Made by a program: the position numbers and the translations under genes. Shown piece after piece: positions 17,135 through 25,439 of a stretch of DNA of 64,000 nt (positions are counted from its first letter, which is position 1; every line of letters begins with the position of its first letter). The DNA is from Pseudomonas sp. AKS31 (GTDB taxonomy: Bacteria; Pseudomonadota; Gammaproteobacteria; Pseudomonadales; Pseudomonadaceae): contig NZ_JAMLFX010000001.1 in assembly GCF_023634765.1 (NCBI RefSeq), forward strand, positions 775,789 through 839,788, given 5' to 3'. Below the pieces are notes generated by a model. The model worked only from the letters and a program-made list of their open reading frames with translations. It ran no database searches and was not told the DNA's origin.

Positions 17135-20100
17135 ATGAAAATTCCACCATCAGCCCAAGGTGCTCACCGCGTTTCTGAACGTCAGTCCGTCAAGTCAGGC
17201 GGCAGCGCTGCTCCCCGCGTCGAAGAGTGCGAAGTGCTGGTTGCGCAGCCGCCAGCGTTCGAGGATGGCGAGCCGCCAGTCGGCGTGGTTATCCATGCGT
17301 ATTACCCCGAAGTGCTGAAAGATATTCTGGGCCGTTTGATTAAACTGTCCGAACGTCTGCATCTCTACGTAACCTGCGTAGCCGGACGTGAAGATGAGAT
17401 CCGTACTCAGCTGACGGCCAGTGGATTGAGTTATTCGCTATACCGGGTGCCGAATCACGGCAGGGACGTTTTGCCGTTTCTGCGGATGCTGCCGCTCTTG
17501 CGTGCCGATAACATCCGCATGCTGGTCAAGCTGCACACCAAGCGTTCGCTGCACTTGGGCGGGGAGATCGATTGGGGCGTTGAACTATTCGATGATCTGC
17601 TGGGCCCGGTACGCTTCAGTCGAGCGCTGGAACACCTTGCCGATCCGGTGCATGTGCCGATGCTGGGGCCTCAGCGATACCTGGTGCCCGTCACCCGATT
17701 CCTCAGCGAAAGCAATCGCGCGTTGCTTGTCACCCTGGCCGAGCGTGGCGGCATTGATCCGCAAGGCATCAACGACGCGGATTATTTTGCCGGCACCATG
17801 TTCTTTGCGCGCATTGAAGTGTTTGCGCCTCTGGAACGGATGCAACTCGCGGGTAGCGATTTCGAAGCTGAAAATGGCCAGCTCGACGGCACCCTGGCCC
17901 ACACCTTAGAGCGTTTTTTCGGCGTTCTGGCGAATGTTGGTCGCCAGCAGCGCAATATCGACCTTTACCACCGCTGGCTTGCGAGCCGGCAACTGGCCGC
18001 CGTCGAGGTCGAGGGTCTACCCGCGCGACTGGCGAGCTGGCCGCGGCAACCGGATGTGTTGTTGGTGTTGACCGATACTACGGGGGATATCGGACTGTTG
18101 CGTTCCAGCCTGGAAAGCATCGACCGCCAGCTTTATCGGGCGGCGGCCATCGTGGTGCTCTCCAATGCTGAACCTGTAGGCGTGACGCCGGCCGATAATC
18201 TGGTCTGGCTGCCGTTGGCCGAATCCTGGCCGAGCCAGCTTAATGAACTGTTGCAGGAGATCGACGTTGACTGGTGGTACCTGTTGCGTGGCGGAGACGA
18301 ACTGGATCCCCACGCACTGCTTTTGCTCGCCGAAGGCATCGCCCTCAATCCCGGTGTCAGCGCCTGCTACAGCGATGAAGACTCACTGACTGCTGAAGGC
18401 TGTCGGAGTCCGGTATTCAAGCCGGATTTGAATCTGGATATGTTGCGCAGTTATCCCTATGTCGGCCGCGCACTGGCTTTCAGTCGCGAAGCCGCGTTAT
18501 CTGCCGACGGCTTTGATCCCGCCTTCAGCGAACTGGCGCCCCATGATTTGCTTTTTCGGCTGATTGAAACTCACGGTCTGGGTACTGTCGGGCACCTCGC
18601 GGATGTGCTGGTGCACCAGGCAATCAATTTCCCCCAGTGGCTCGGTGAACCCCAGGTCATCGCGAATTCGGCGGCTATCGTCGGCGCGCACTTGCAGCGC
18701 CTGGGCGTGGCGCATGAGCTGCAGCCCGGACCTTTGCCAATGGCTAACCGCGTGGTCTACCAACATGCGGAACAGCCGCTGGTCTCTATCCTTATTCCCA
18801 CCAAGGACTGCCTGCCGATGCTACTGCGCTGCATCGAAAGCGTCATGGAGAAAACCAGCTATACGAATTACGAACTGATCATCGTCGACAACAACAGCGA
18901 AACCGTCGAAGCACGGGACTGGTTCAACGGCATGGAGCAGTTGAACAATCCCAAAGTGCGCATCCTGCGTTATCCGCACCCGTTCAACTATTCGGCGATC
19001 AATAATTTTGCCGCCAGCCATGCCCGTGGCGATTACCTGGTGCTGCTCAACAATGACACGGTAGTCATTGATGGCGACTGGCTTGGTGCGATGCTCCATC
19101 ACGCCCAGCGGCCAGAAGTGGGAATAGTGGGCGCCAAACTGTTATTCCTCGACGGGACGGTTCAGCATGCTGGCGTGGTACTCGGGTTGCGTGGGGTTGC
19201 AGACCACCCGTTTATCGGTGATTCAATGCAGTCCAACGGCTACCTTCACCGCTTGCATCTTGATCAGAACTACAGCGCGGTCACCGCCGCCTGCCTGATG
19301 ATCAGCACCGAGCTGTACCAGCAAGTGGGTGGAATGGACGAGGTCGGCCTGGCCGTTTCCTTTAACGATGTGGATCTGTGCCTGAAAGTCGGCCAGGCTG
19401 GGCGGTTGATTGTCTGGACGCCATACGCGGTGCTCGTTCACGAAGCCAGCGTGAGCCAGAACAACGTCGACACCACCAAGGAGGAAGCCAAGCGCAAACG
19501 CTTCCAGCGCGAACAGTCGATGATGTACCAGCGTTGGCTTGCACAGATCGCCAATGATCCGGCCTATAACCGCAACCTGACCCTGGAGGGCAGTGGTTTC
19601 TCCTCCAAATACCGCACCGATACTGACTGGCACCCGTTTGCCAGTCGTGAGTTGCCTCACGTGTTGTGCCACCCCCTCGACTCTTTCGGCAGCGGACATT
19701 ACCGCGTGCGTCAGCCTTTCGCGGCCCTGAAAGCCGCACAGTTGATCGGCGGCGCGGTGAGCGACGAGGGACTTCAACCGACAGCACTGGAGCGCATGGC
19801 GCCGGACTCGATCATTTTCCAGGGGCAACACACCACGCCGCATCTGGAATACATGCAGGCCACCAAGGCGTTTTCCAGGGCCTTCAAGGTCTACGAGCTG
19901 GATGACTATATCCTTGACGTGCCTGCTGGCAATTTGAGCCACGAATTGCTGCCCAAAGACATCACCAAACGCTTGAAGAAAGCCGCAGGGCTGTGCGACC
20001 GGTTGGTGGTATCGACCGAGCCGCTGGCCAATGCGCTCAAGGGGTTCAACGCCGACATTCGGGTCGTGGAAAACCGTCTGCCGAGCCATTGGTGGAGCGG

Positions 20101-20635
20101 CCTGACCAGCCATCGCCAGCAGGGCCGCAAGCCTCGAGTCGGCTGGGCCGGCGGCTCGAGTCACAGCGCCGACCTGCAAGTCATTGCCGAAGTGGTTCGT
20201 GCGCTGGCAGGGGAAGTTGAATGGGTGTTCATGGGGATGTGCCCACCGGCACTGCGTCCCCATGTTCATGAGTTCCATAGGGGGGTGAGTATCGAAAAAT
20301 ACCCGCAAAGACTGGCCAGCCTGAACCTGGACCTGGCTTTGGCACCTCTGAAAGACAACTTTTTCAACGCCTGCAAAAGCAATCTGCGCTTGTTGGAATA
20401 TGGCGCCTGTGGTTTCCCCGTGATCTGCTCGGACATCCCTTGTTATCGTGGTGATTTCCCGGTGACGAGGGTCAGGAACAGATCGCAAGACTGGATTGCT
20501 GCCATACGCGAACACCTTGCTGAACCCGATGCCAGCGCCAAGGCTGGAGAGGCTCTGCGCAGCGTTGTGCTTGAGAACTGGATGCTCAAGGACGAACATC
20601 TGTTGGCGTGGCGAAACGCCTGGCTGGCGGACTGA
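17135..20635 (+). CDS. large multidomain glycosyltransferase (RgpF-like, GT2, GT4-like)
   Basis: A 1,166-residue cytoplasmic enzyme for surface polysaccharide synthesis. Residues about 45-260 resemble rhamnan synthesis protein F ('VGVVIHAYYPEVLKDIL', 'VPNHGRDVLPFL', 'KLHTKRS'). About 295-520 is a GT2-like segment with 'YSDEDSLT'. About 545-780 is a full GT2 domain: 'LVSILIPTKD', 'IIVDNNSETVEARDW', 'LLNNDTVVIDGDWL', and 'VSFNDVDLCLKVGQAG' with its catalytic-type Asp. About 840-1166 resembles GT4/GT1 transferases ('HYRVRQPFAALKAAQL', 'VGWAGGSSHSADLQVI', 'LLEYGACGFPVICSD'). Several sugars could thus be added by one polypeptide. The ATG at 17135 is chosen over a TTG two codons upstream. It stands alone between tRNA-Ser and a terminator. 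The acceptor polymer is unknown. Confidence 0.85.
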   Translation: MKIPPSAQGAHRVSERQSVKSGGSAAPRVEECEVLVAQPPAFEDGEPPVGVVIHAYYPEVLKDILGRLIKLSERLHLYVTCVAGREDEIRTQLTASGLSYSLYRVPNHGRDVLPFLRMLPLLRADNIRMLVKLHTKRSLHLGGEIDWGVELFDDLLGPVRFSRALEHLADPVHVPMLGPQRYLVPVTRFLSESNRALLVTLAERGGIDPQGINDADYFAGTMFFARIEVFAPLERMQLAGSDFEAENGQLDGTLAHTLERFFGVLANVGRQQRNIDLYHRWLASRQLAAVEVEGLPARLASWPRQPDVLLVLTDTTGDIGLLRSSLESIDRQLYRAAAIVVLSNAEPVGVTPADNLVWLPLAESWPSQLNELLQEIDVDWWYLLRGGDELDPHALLLLAEGIALNPGVSACYSDEDSLTAEGCRSPVFKPDLNLDMLRSYPYVGRALAFSREAALSADGFDPAFSELAPHDLLFRLIETHGLGTVGHLADVLVHQAINFPQWLGEPQVIANSAAIVGAHLQRLGVAHELQPGPLPMANRVVYQHAEQPLVSILIPTKDCLPMLLRCIESVMEKTSYTNYELIIVDNNSETVEARDWFNGMEQLNNPKVRILRYPHPFNYSAINNFAASHARGDYLVLLNNDTVVIDGDWLGAMLHHAQRPEVGIVGAKLLFLDGTVQHAGVVLGLRGVADHPFIGDSMQSNGYLHRLHLDQNYSAVTAACLMISTELYQQVGGMDEVGLAVSFNDVDLCLKVGQAGRLIVWTPYAVLVHEASVSQNNVDTTKEEAKRKRFQREQSMMYQRWLAQIANDPAYNRNLTLEGSGFSSKYRTDTDWHPFASRELPHVLCHPLDSFGSGHYRVRQPFAALKAAQLIGGAVSDEGLQPTALERMAPDSIIFQGQHTTPHLEYMQATKAFSRAFKVYELDDYILDVPAGNLSHELLPKDITKRLKKAAGLCDRLVVSTEPLANALKGFNADIRVVENRLPSHWWSGLTSHRQQGRKPRVGWAGGSSHSADLQVIAEVVRALAGEVEWVFMGMCPPALRPHVHEFHRGVSIEKYPQRLASLNLDLALAPLKDNFFNACKSNLRLLEYGACGFPVICSDIPCYRGDFPVTRVRNRSQDWIAAIREHLAEPDASAKAGEALRSVVLENWMLKDEHLLAWRNAWLAD

Positions 20636-20682
20636 ACAAGAAGCCTGCGCGCTTTCTGGTCTTTTGATGCCGGCCCGAAAAA

Positions 20683-20716
20683 AAGCCTCACAGCCTTGAA
20701 GCTGTGGGGCTTTTCC
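20683..20716. terminator. bidirectional terminator between the glycosyltransferase and DUF1508 genes
   Basis: AAGCCTCACAGC and GCTGTGGGGCTT form a 12-bp stem with one G-T pair around a CTTGAA loop. On the plus strand it ends in TTTTCC. On the minus strand the tail is a run of seven T residues, so it should work at least as well for the convergent DUF1508 gene. Confidence 0.88.
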
Positions 20717-20741
20717 ATTTCCGCACTGTCTTGCCGAGCGG

Positions 20742-20933
20742 CTAAATCTCCTTGACCGGCGTCTCCCCATGAACAGCCTTGATCAACCCGATCACGTGCA
20801 GACAATCCGCCTTGTTCACATACGACTCGCCACTGGCGATGGTCTCGTGGTTACCCGCCCGCAATCTCCAGCGCCATTGTCCTTTGCCGGTGCTCGGGGT
20901 GCCTCTGGATTGCCTGTAAATCTCGAAATACAT
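20742..20933 (-). CDS. DUF1508/YegP-type small protein
   Basis: A 63-residue protein that begins 'MYFEIYRQ' and continues 'GQWRWRLRAGNHETIASGES', then 'YVNKADCLHVIGLIKA'. This is the pattern of a single DUF1508 repeat: a beta-strand pair with W-R-W-R followed by 'ASGE.Y..K..C...I'. YegP and UPF0339 proteins carry two such repeats; this one has one. The molecular function is unknown. It is convergent with the large glycosyltransferase, shares a bidirectional terminator with it, and points away from the Gtr-like operon. Short insertions after the first strand ('SRGTPSTGK') are unusual but do not break the fold pattern. Confidence 0.8.
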   Translation of the reverse strand: MYFEIYRQSRGTPSTGKGQWRWRLRAGNHETIASGESYVNKADCLHVIGLIKAVHGETPVKEI

Positions 20934-21161
20934 TCACTTCGCTCCATGCGATTCGTTAGTGCGACAGCCTGTGTGGCGCATGGTCGCAAGCCTAGCGCAG
21001 ACGGTTTTTTTGGCCATCGGACATTTGTTTCCAATCGTTCGCGGATGTTTCTGAAGGCCGCGAGCTAGAGCGCAGCAATAGGCCTGCGGATTGGCCAATA
21101 TGACGCCGTTAGACCCTTGCAACGCCGCCGACGCTACTGCTTAATACGGGACGGCTCATGG

Positions 21162-21180
21162 CGTCGAATATCGTTCGACG
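21162..21180. promoter_or_regulatory. perfect inverted repeat upstream of the Gtr-like operon
   Basis: CGTCGAA-TATCG-TTCGACG, seven-base perfect arms around a five-base centre, 30 bases before the TTG start of the GtrB-like gene. It could be an operator or an mRNA hairpin in the leader. There is no T run, so it is not a terminator. Confidence 0.4.
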
Positions 21181-21210
21181 ACCGACAATCACTATAAGAA
21201 GAGCACTCCT

Positions 21211-22176
21211 TTGACTGAGCACGGAACGCAACAGGCCGGGCAGGTGACGTTATCGCTGGTGGTCCCCGTTTTTAATGAGGAGGACAGTCTCGACACGTTT
21301 CTGCGGCGCATCAATGAGGTCTTTCAGGCGCAAGCGTTGATCGATCTTGAGCTGGTATTCGTCAACGACGGCAGCACCGATGCCACGCTCGAACGTCTGC
21401 TCGAACAGCAGCGGCATGATGCGCGCCTGCGTATCGTCGACCTGAGCCGCAACTTCGGCAAGGAAGCAGCATTGTCCGCCGGTTTGCAGATTGCGACCGG
21501 GCAGATCGTGGTGCCGATCGACGCTGATCTACAGGACCCGCCCGAGGTCATTGTGCAGATGATCGAGCGCTGGCGAGAAGGCTTTGAAGTGGTGCTCGGT
21601 CACCGCATCAGCCGTCGCAGCGATACCTGGGCCAAACAGACATCGGCGCACTGGTTCTATCGCCTGCACAACAAGATCGCTGAACAGCCTTTGCCCGAGA
21701 ATGTCGGCGATTTTCGTCTGATGGATCGCTGCGTGGTTGATGCCTTGCTGACCCTGCCGGAGTCCCGGCGCTTCATGAAAGGCCTGTTCGCCTGGGTCGG
21801 CTTTCGCACCACCCACGTCGATTACGAGCGCCCGGAGCGCGTCGCGGGACAGAGCAAGTTCAATGGCTGGCGCCTGTGGAACTTCGCGCTGGAAGGCATC
21901 ACCAGTTTCAGCACTGAACCGTTGCGGATCTGGACGTATGTCGGCGCGTTGGTGTCATTGGTGTCATTTGCCTTCGCCATATTCATTGTCCTACGCACGC
22001 TGATTCACGGTATCGACATGCCCGGTTATGCCTCGCTGATGGTGGCCGTGACCTTTCTCGGCGGGCTGCAATTGATTGGCATCGGGGTGCTCGGTGAGTA
22101 CCTGGGCCGCACGTATATTGAATCCAAACGCCGGCCGGTTTTTCTGGTGCGTCGCGTCTACGACCCCAAGGACTGA
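21211..22176 (+). CDS. GtrB/DPM1-like polyprenyl-phosphate glycosyltransferase
   Basis: A 321-residue family-2 glycosyltransferase that charges undecaprenyl phosphate with a sugar on the cytoplasmic face. The GT2 core shows 'LVVPVFNEEDSLDTFLRRI', 'VFVNDGSTD' (residues 49-57) and the metal-binding 'DADLQDPPEV' (104-113). Two C-terminal membrane helices (about 235-260 and 270-295), ending in 'GEYLGRTYIESKRRP', are the hallmark of the GtrB/ArnC/DPM1 group. The start is TTG, as there is no earlier ATG and the family N-terminus begins here; AGAAGAG lies upstream. It is first in a four-gene operon, with the methyltransferase three bases later. Confidence 0.88.
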   Translation: MTEHGTQQAGQVTLSLVVPVFNEEDSLDTFLRRINEVFQAQALIDLELVFVNDGSTDATLERLLEQQRHDARLRIVDLSRNFGKEAALSAGLQIATGQIVVPIDADLQDPPEVIVQMIERWREGFEVVLGHRISRRSDTWAKQTSAHWFYRLHNKIAEQPLPENVGDFRLMDRCVVDALLTLPESRRFMKGLFAWVGFRTTHVDYERPERVAGQSKFNGWRLWNFALEGITSFSTEPLRIWTYVGALVSLVSFAFAIFIVLRTLIHGIDMPGYASLMVAVTFLGGLQLIGIGVLGEYLGRTYIESKRRPVFLVRRVYDPKD

Positions 22177-22179
22177 TAC

Positions 22180-22890
22180 ATGGATCTCAAGGAAACCGAC
22201 ATCCTCGGCGACAGCATCAACGAGCATTGGTATTACCGTTCAAAGGCTGCGGCCACAAAGCGTATGCTGGGGGATGCGCCCATCAGCCGAATCCTCGATG
22301 TCGGCGCCGGTTCAGGGTTTTTCTCCCACCACTTGCTGACGCATACCGATGCCCGCGAAGCGTGGTGCGTGGATATCAGCTATCCGGCCGACTCCAGTGC
22401 AACCACCGCCGGCAAACCGGTGCACTACCGGCGCGGGATTGAAAGCATCGAGGCCGATCTGGTGCTGTTGATGGACGTGCTGGAGCATGTCGATGATGAC
22501 CTCGGCCTGCTCAAGATGTATGTCGACAAAGTGCCATCGGGCAGCCGGTTTCTGATGACGGTGCCGGCATTCCAGTTCTTGTGGAGTGGCCACGATGACT
22601 TTCTTGAGCACAAGCGCCGTTACACCCTGGCGCAGTTCGAAACCCTGGCGCGGGATGCCGGTCTGACGGTGCAGCGCGGAGCCTATTATTTCGGCGCGGT
22701 GTTTCCGATCGCGGCGGCGTTGCGCCTGCTGCCGCAGGGCGCGCAAGCCCAGGCGCCGCGCTCGCAGCTCAAGCGTCATCATCCGCTGGTGAACGGCGTC
22801 CTCAATACTTTATGCCGCCTCGAACTGCCGTTGATGAGCATGAACCGTCTGGCCGGGTTGAGTGTGTTCGTGCTGGCGCGCAAACCGTGA
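22180..22890 (+). CDS. class I SAM-dependent methyltransferase
   Basis: A 236-residue Rossmann-fold methyltransferase. Motif I is 'ILDVGAGSGFFSHHLL' (about residues 38-53), the acidic post-I residue is in 'AWCVDISYP', and motif IV-like 'LVLLMDVLEHVDDD' is followed by 'FLMTVPAFQFLWSGHDDFLEHKRRY'. The last pattern is typical of methyltransferases in polysaccharide and lipid-linked sugar loci. It overlaps the GtrA-like gene by four bases and follows the GtrB-like gene by three, so it is translationally coupled to both. The acceptor is unknown; a sugar or the polyprenyl-linked intermediate is the natural guess from context. Confidence 0.85.
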   Translation: MDLKETDILGDSINEHWYYRSKAAATKRMLGDAPISRILDVGAGSGFFSHHLLTHTDAREAWCVDISYPADSSATTAGKPVHYRRGIESIEADLVLLMDVLEHVDDDLGLLKMYVDKVPSGSRFLMTVPAFQFLWSGHDDFLEHKRRYTLAQFETLARDAGLTVQRGAYYFGAVFPIAAALRLLPQGAQAQAPRSQLKRHHPLVNGVLNTLCRLELPLMSMNRLAGLSVFVLARKP

Positions 22891-23273
22891 CCTCGACGCA
22901 AAAAAACGCATTGATTCAGCGGGGTTTACGCTTTGCCGTGACCGGATTGTTCGTCACTGCGCTGCATGCGTTGGTGGCGGTGTTGTTCATCAATTTCATT
23001 GCTGCGCAACCGCCACTGGCCAATGGCGTGGCGTTTGCCGTGGCGACGGTGGTTTCCTATGTAATCAACACCACCTGGAGTTTTTCTGCCCGCTTGCACG
23101 GACGAACCCTGGTGCGTTTTCTGTTGGTGTCCATGGGCGGCTTTTTCCTCGCGATGTTCGTTGCCTGGGCCGCGCAGGCTGCCGGGCTGCACTATCTACT
23201 GGGCATCGTTGCAGTAGCACTGACGATTCCCGCGTTCACCTTTGTCTTGCACAACTTCTGGACGTATCGATGA
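22887..23273 (+). CDS. GtrA-family membrane protein (putative flippase)
   Basis: A 128-residue protein with four membrane helices: about residues 12-32, 36-57, 71-90 and 97-118. The family pattern is clear in 'GLRFAVTGLFVTALHALVAV', 'VATVVSYVINTTWSFSA' and the terminal 'FVLHNFWTYR'. GtrA proteins are thought to flip undecaprenyl-phosphate-linked sugars to the periplasm. The start is a GTG that overlaps the methyltransferase stop, giving 'VTSTQKNALIQRG'. An earlier in-frame start lies inside the methyltransferase and would add a non-family N-terminus. It overlaps the next gene by four bases. Confidence 0.87.
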   Translation: MTSTQKNALIQRGLRFAVTGLFVTALHALVAVLFINFIAAQPPLANGVAFAVATVVSYVINTTWSFSARLHGRTLVRFLLVSMGGFFLAMFVAWAAQAAGLHYLLGIVAVALTIPAFTFVLHNFWTYR

Positions 23274-25366
23274 AGGCTTCAGGAAACCATCCGGCGCTGG
23301 GCCTGTTGCCTTTACTGCTCGGCGTACTGGCATTTTTCTGTGTGATCGGGCCGCAAGCGCTGGATCCGCAAAACATTGCCTGGCTGGAGCAGGGTGATCC
23401 GGCGACGCATTATCTGGGCTGGGAGTATTTTCGCCATTCACCCTGGACCTTTCCGCTCGGACTCAACCCGTCCTATGGTCTGGAACTGGGCAGTTCGATC
23501 ATTTTTTCCGACTCCAATCCGCTGCTGGCGCTGCTGTTCAAACCGTTCAATGCCTGGTTGCCGGCGACCTTCCAGTATTTCGGTCTGTGGCTACTGGCGT
23601 GTTTTGTGCTGCAAGCCTGGTTCGCCTGGAAACTGCTGGGGTTGATGACGGGCAATCCGCTGATTCGCTTGCTGGGCACCGGTTTGCTGGTGGTTTCACC
23701 GCCGATGTTCCTGCGCATGGGCGGACACCTTTCCCTGTCCGGGCATTTTCTGATTCTGGCAGCGCTGTACCTGGCGTTGTTGCCGAACCTGTCTCGACGT
23801 CGTCTGGCCTGGGGCGCGCTGCTGGCGGTGACGGCGATGGTGCATGCGTACCTGCTGGCGATGGTGGCGTTGATCTGGGTGGCGGATCTGCTTGGCAAGA
23901 CCTTCAGCCAACAATTGACTCGGCGTCAGGGGCTGCTGGAAGGCCTGTTGCTGTTTGCCGTGGTGAGTGTGTGTTGCTGGCAGGCCGGTTACTTCGCGAT
24001 TGCCGACGGCGCGCAGTCCGGCGGTTTCGGTTTGTACCGGATGAACCTGCTGTCGCCCATCGACCCGGCGGGCTGGTCGTTCATTTTGCCGGATCTGCCG
24101 AAAGCCAGCGGCGATTACGAAGGCTTCAACTACCCGGGCCTCGGCGTGCTGTTGCTGGTGCCGTTGGCGCTGATTGCCTTTCTGAGAAATCGCCAGCCGC
24201 TGAAGGATGAGCTTCGCGTTCGTCCTTGGCTGTTGCTGGCGCTGATCGGTTTGTGGCTGTTCGCGCTATCGAACCAGATCGGTGTCGGTGCGCACACGTT
24301 CAGCTACCCGCTGCCGAAAATCGCCCTCAAACTGGCCAATATTTTTCGCGCCTCGGGGCGGATGTTCTGGCCGGTGTTGTACGCGCTCGTCCTGATGGTG
24401 ATCTTCCTGCTGGTGCGCGGTTACCGCCCGCGCATCGTCGTCGCGCTGCTCGCGGTGGCGTTGACGATACAGGTCATCGACACGCGCAACGGCTGGATGG
24501 GCTTGCGCAACAGCAAGATGATGACGCCCTCCGCAGAATGGCCAACGCCGATGCGCGATCCGTTCTGGGCGAGTGCAGCGGCGCATTACTCGAAGGTGCG
24601 CAGTCTGATGCCGCAGAATCAGTCCGAACGCTGGCAGGTGATTGCCGGTTTCGCCGCGACCCATGGCCTGAAAACCGACGCTGTTTATCTGGGACGCATG
24701 AGTGCCAAAGCACTGGATCAGGCTCGGCAGAAAACGCAGCGCATGCTTGAGTCGGGTCAATACGATGCCGACTCGTTGTACATCCTCGACGATTCCGTAC
24801 TGGCCGATGCCGCCAAAAGCATCAACAGTGAAACGGATCTGCTGACCAGAGTGGATGGTCTGGTGGTGCTGGCGCCGGGCTGGAAGCGTTGCTCGCGGTG
24901 CCTGAGCATGCCGGATGAAGGGCGGCAGATGTCATCGCTGGCGTTGATGCGTCCCGGTCAGGCGCTGATCTTCAACTACGCCGCCCGGCAGTTGACCAGT
25001 GGTTGGTCCATCCCGGAAAACTGGGGAACATGGTCGACGGGGCTGCAGGCGCAACTCGACTTGCGGGTGACACCCGAGGCGCGCTCGATTGCGCTGGAGG
25101 TCATGGCATTCGTTTTGCCGCAACACCCGGCGCAGCGAGTGATTGTCAGTTTGAATGGCGAGCAGGTGCTGAGCACGCGGCTGGTACAACTTGAGGATAA
25201 TCATCTGGAGATCCCGATCAGTCCTGCGATCCGTCAGCATCTGGCTGACAATGATCGCCTGACGATCGAGCTGCAATTGCCCGACGCCGTCAGCCCTGAA
25301 CAATTGGGCATCAATGACGATTCGCGAATCATGGGACTGGGCTTGAAGCGCCTGACGGTGAACTGA
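23270..25366 (+). CDS. large GT-C-like membrane protein (DUF6311-like), predicted glycosyltransferase
   Basis: A 698-residue protein with about ten membrane helices in its first 430 residues, then a soluble, probably periplasmic domain of about 270 residues. The first outer loop carries 'AWLEQGDPATHYLGWEYF' with Asp43, the position where GT-C transferases keep a catalytic acid. The hydrophilic end holds 'GWSIPENWGTWS' and beta-rich segments that could bind carbohydrate. I recognise it only as resembling DUF6311 proteins. As the last gene of a gtrB-methyltransferase-gtrA operon it occupies the place of the serotype-specific Gtr transferase. The ATG overlaps the gtrA-like stop; a longer upstream frame is spurious. 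Transferase function is inference. Confidence 0.75.
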   Translation: MKASGNHPALGLLPLLLGVLAFFCVIGPQALDPQNIAWLEQGDPATHYLGWEYFRHSPWTFPLGLNPSYGLELGSSIIFSDSNPLLALLFKPFNAWLPATFQYFGLWLLACFVLQAWFAWKLLGLMTGNPLIRLLGTGLLVVSPPMFLRMGGHLSLSGHFLILAALYLALLPNLSRRRLAWGALLAVTAMVHAYLLAMVALIWVADLLGKTFSQQLTRRQGLLEGLLLFAVVSVCCWQAGYFAIADGAQSGGFGLYRMNLLSPIDPAGWSFILPDLPKASGDYEGFNYPGLGVLLLVPLALIAFLRNRQPLKDELRVRPWLLLALIGLWLFALSNQIGVGAHTFSYPLPKIALKLANIFRASGRMFWPVLYALVLMVIFLLVRGYRPRIVVALLAVALTIQVIDTRNGWMGLRNSKMMTPSAEWPTPMRDPFWASAAAHYSKVRSLMPQNQSERWQVIAGFAATHGLKTDAVYLGRMSAKALDQARQKTQRMLESGQYDADSLYILDDSVLADAAKSINSETDLLTRVDGLVVLAPGWKRCSRCLSMPDEGRQMSSLALMRPGQALIFNYAARQLTSGWSIPENWGTWSTGLQAQLDLRVTPEARSIALEVMAFVLPQHPAQRVIVSLNGEQVLSTRLVQLEDNHLEIPISPAIRQHLADNDRLTIELQLPDAVSPEQLGINDDSRIMGLGLKRLTVN

Positions 25367-25439
25367 CGCAGCGTGGCGATGGACGGCGGGGCCTTAGCCT
25401 TTCTACACTGCCGGTATTCCGGGGGGCAGGGGGCAATGG

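Noticed and set aside
19223-20770. 515-codon minus-strand frame opposite the large glycosyltransferase
   Set aside because: Antisense shadow that also runs through the terminator.
25367-25439. Possible right-hand attachment site matching the tRNA-Ser 3' end
   Set aside because: No stretch resembling the T-arm and acceptor sequence was found here or elsewhere near the end of the glycan region.
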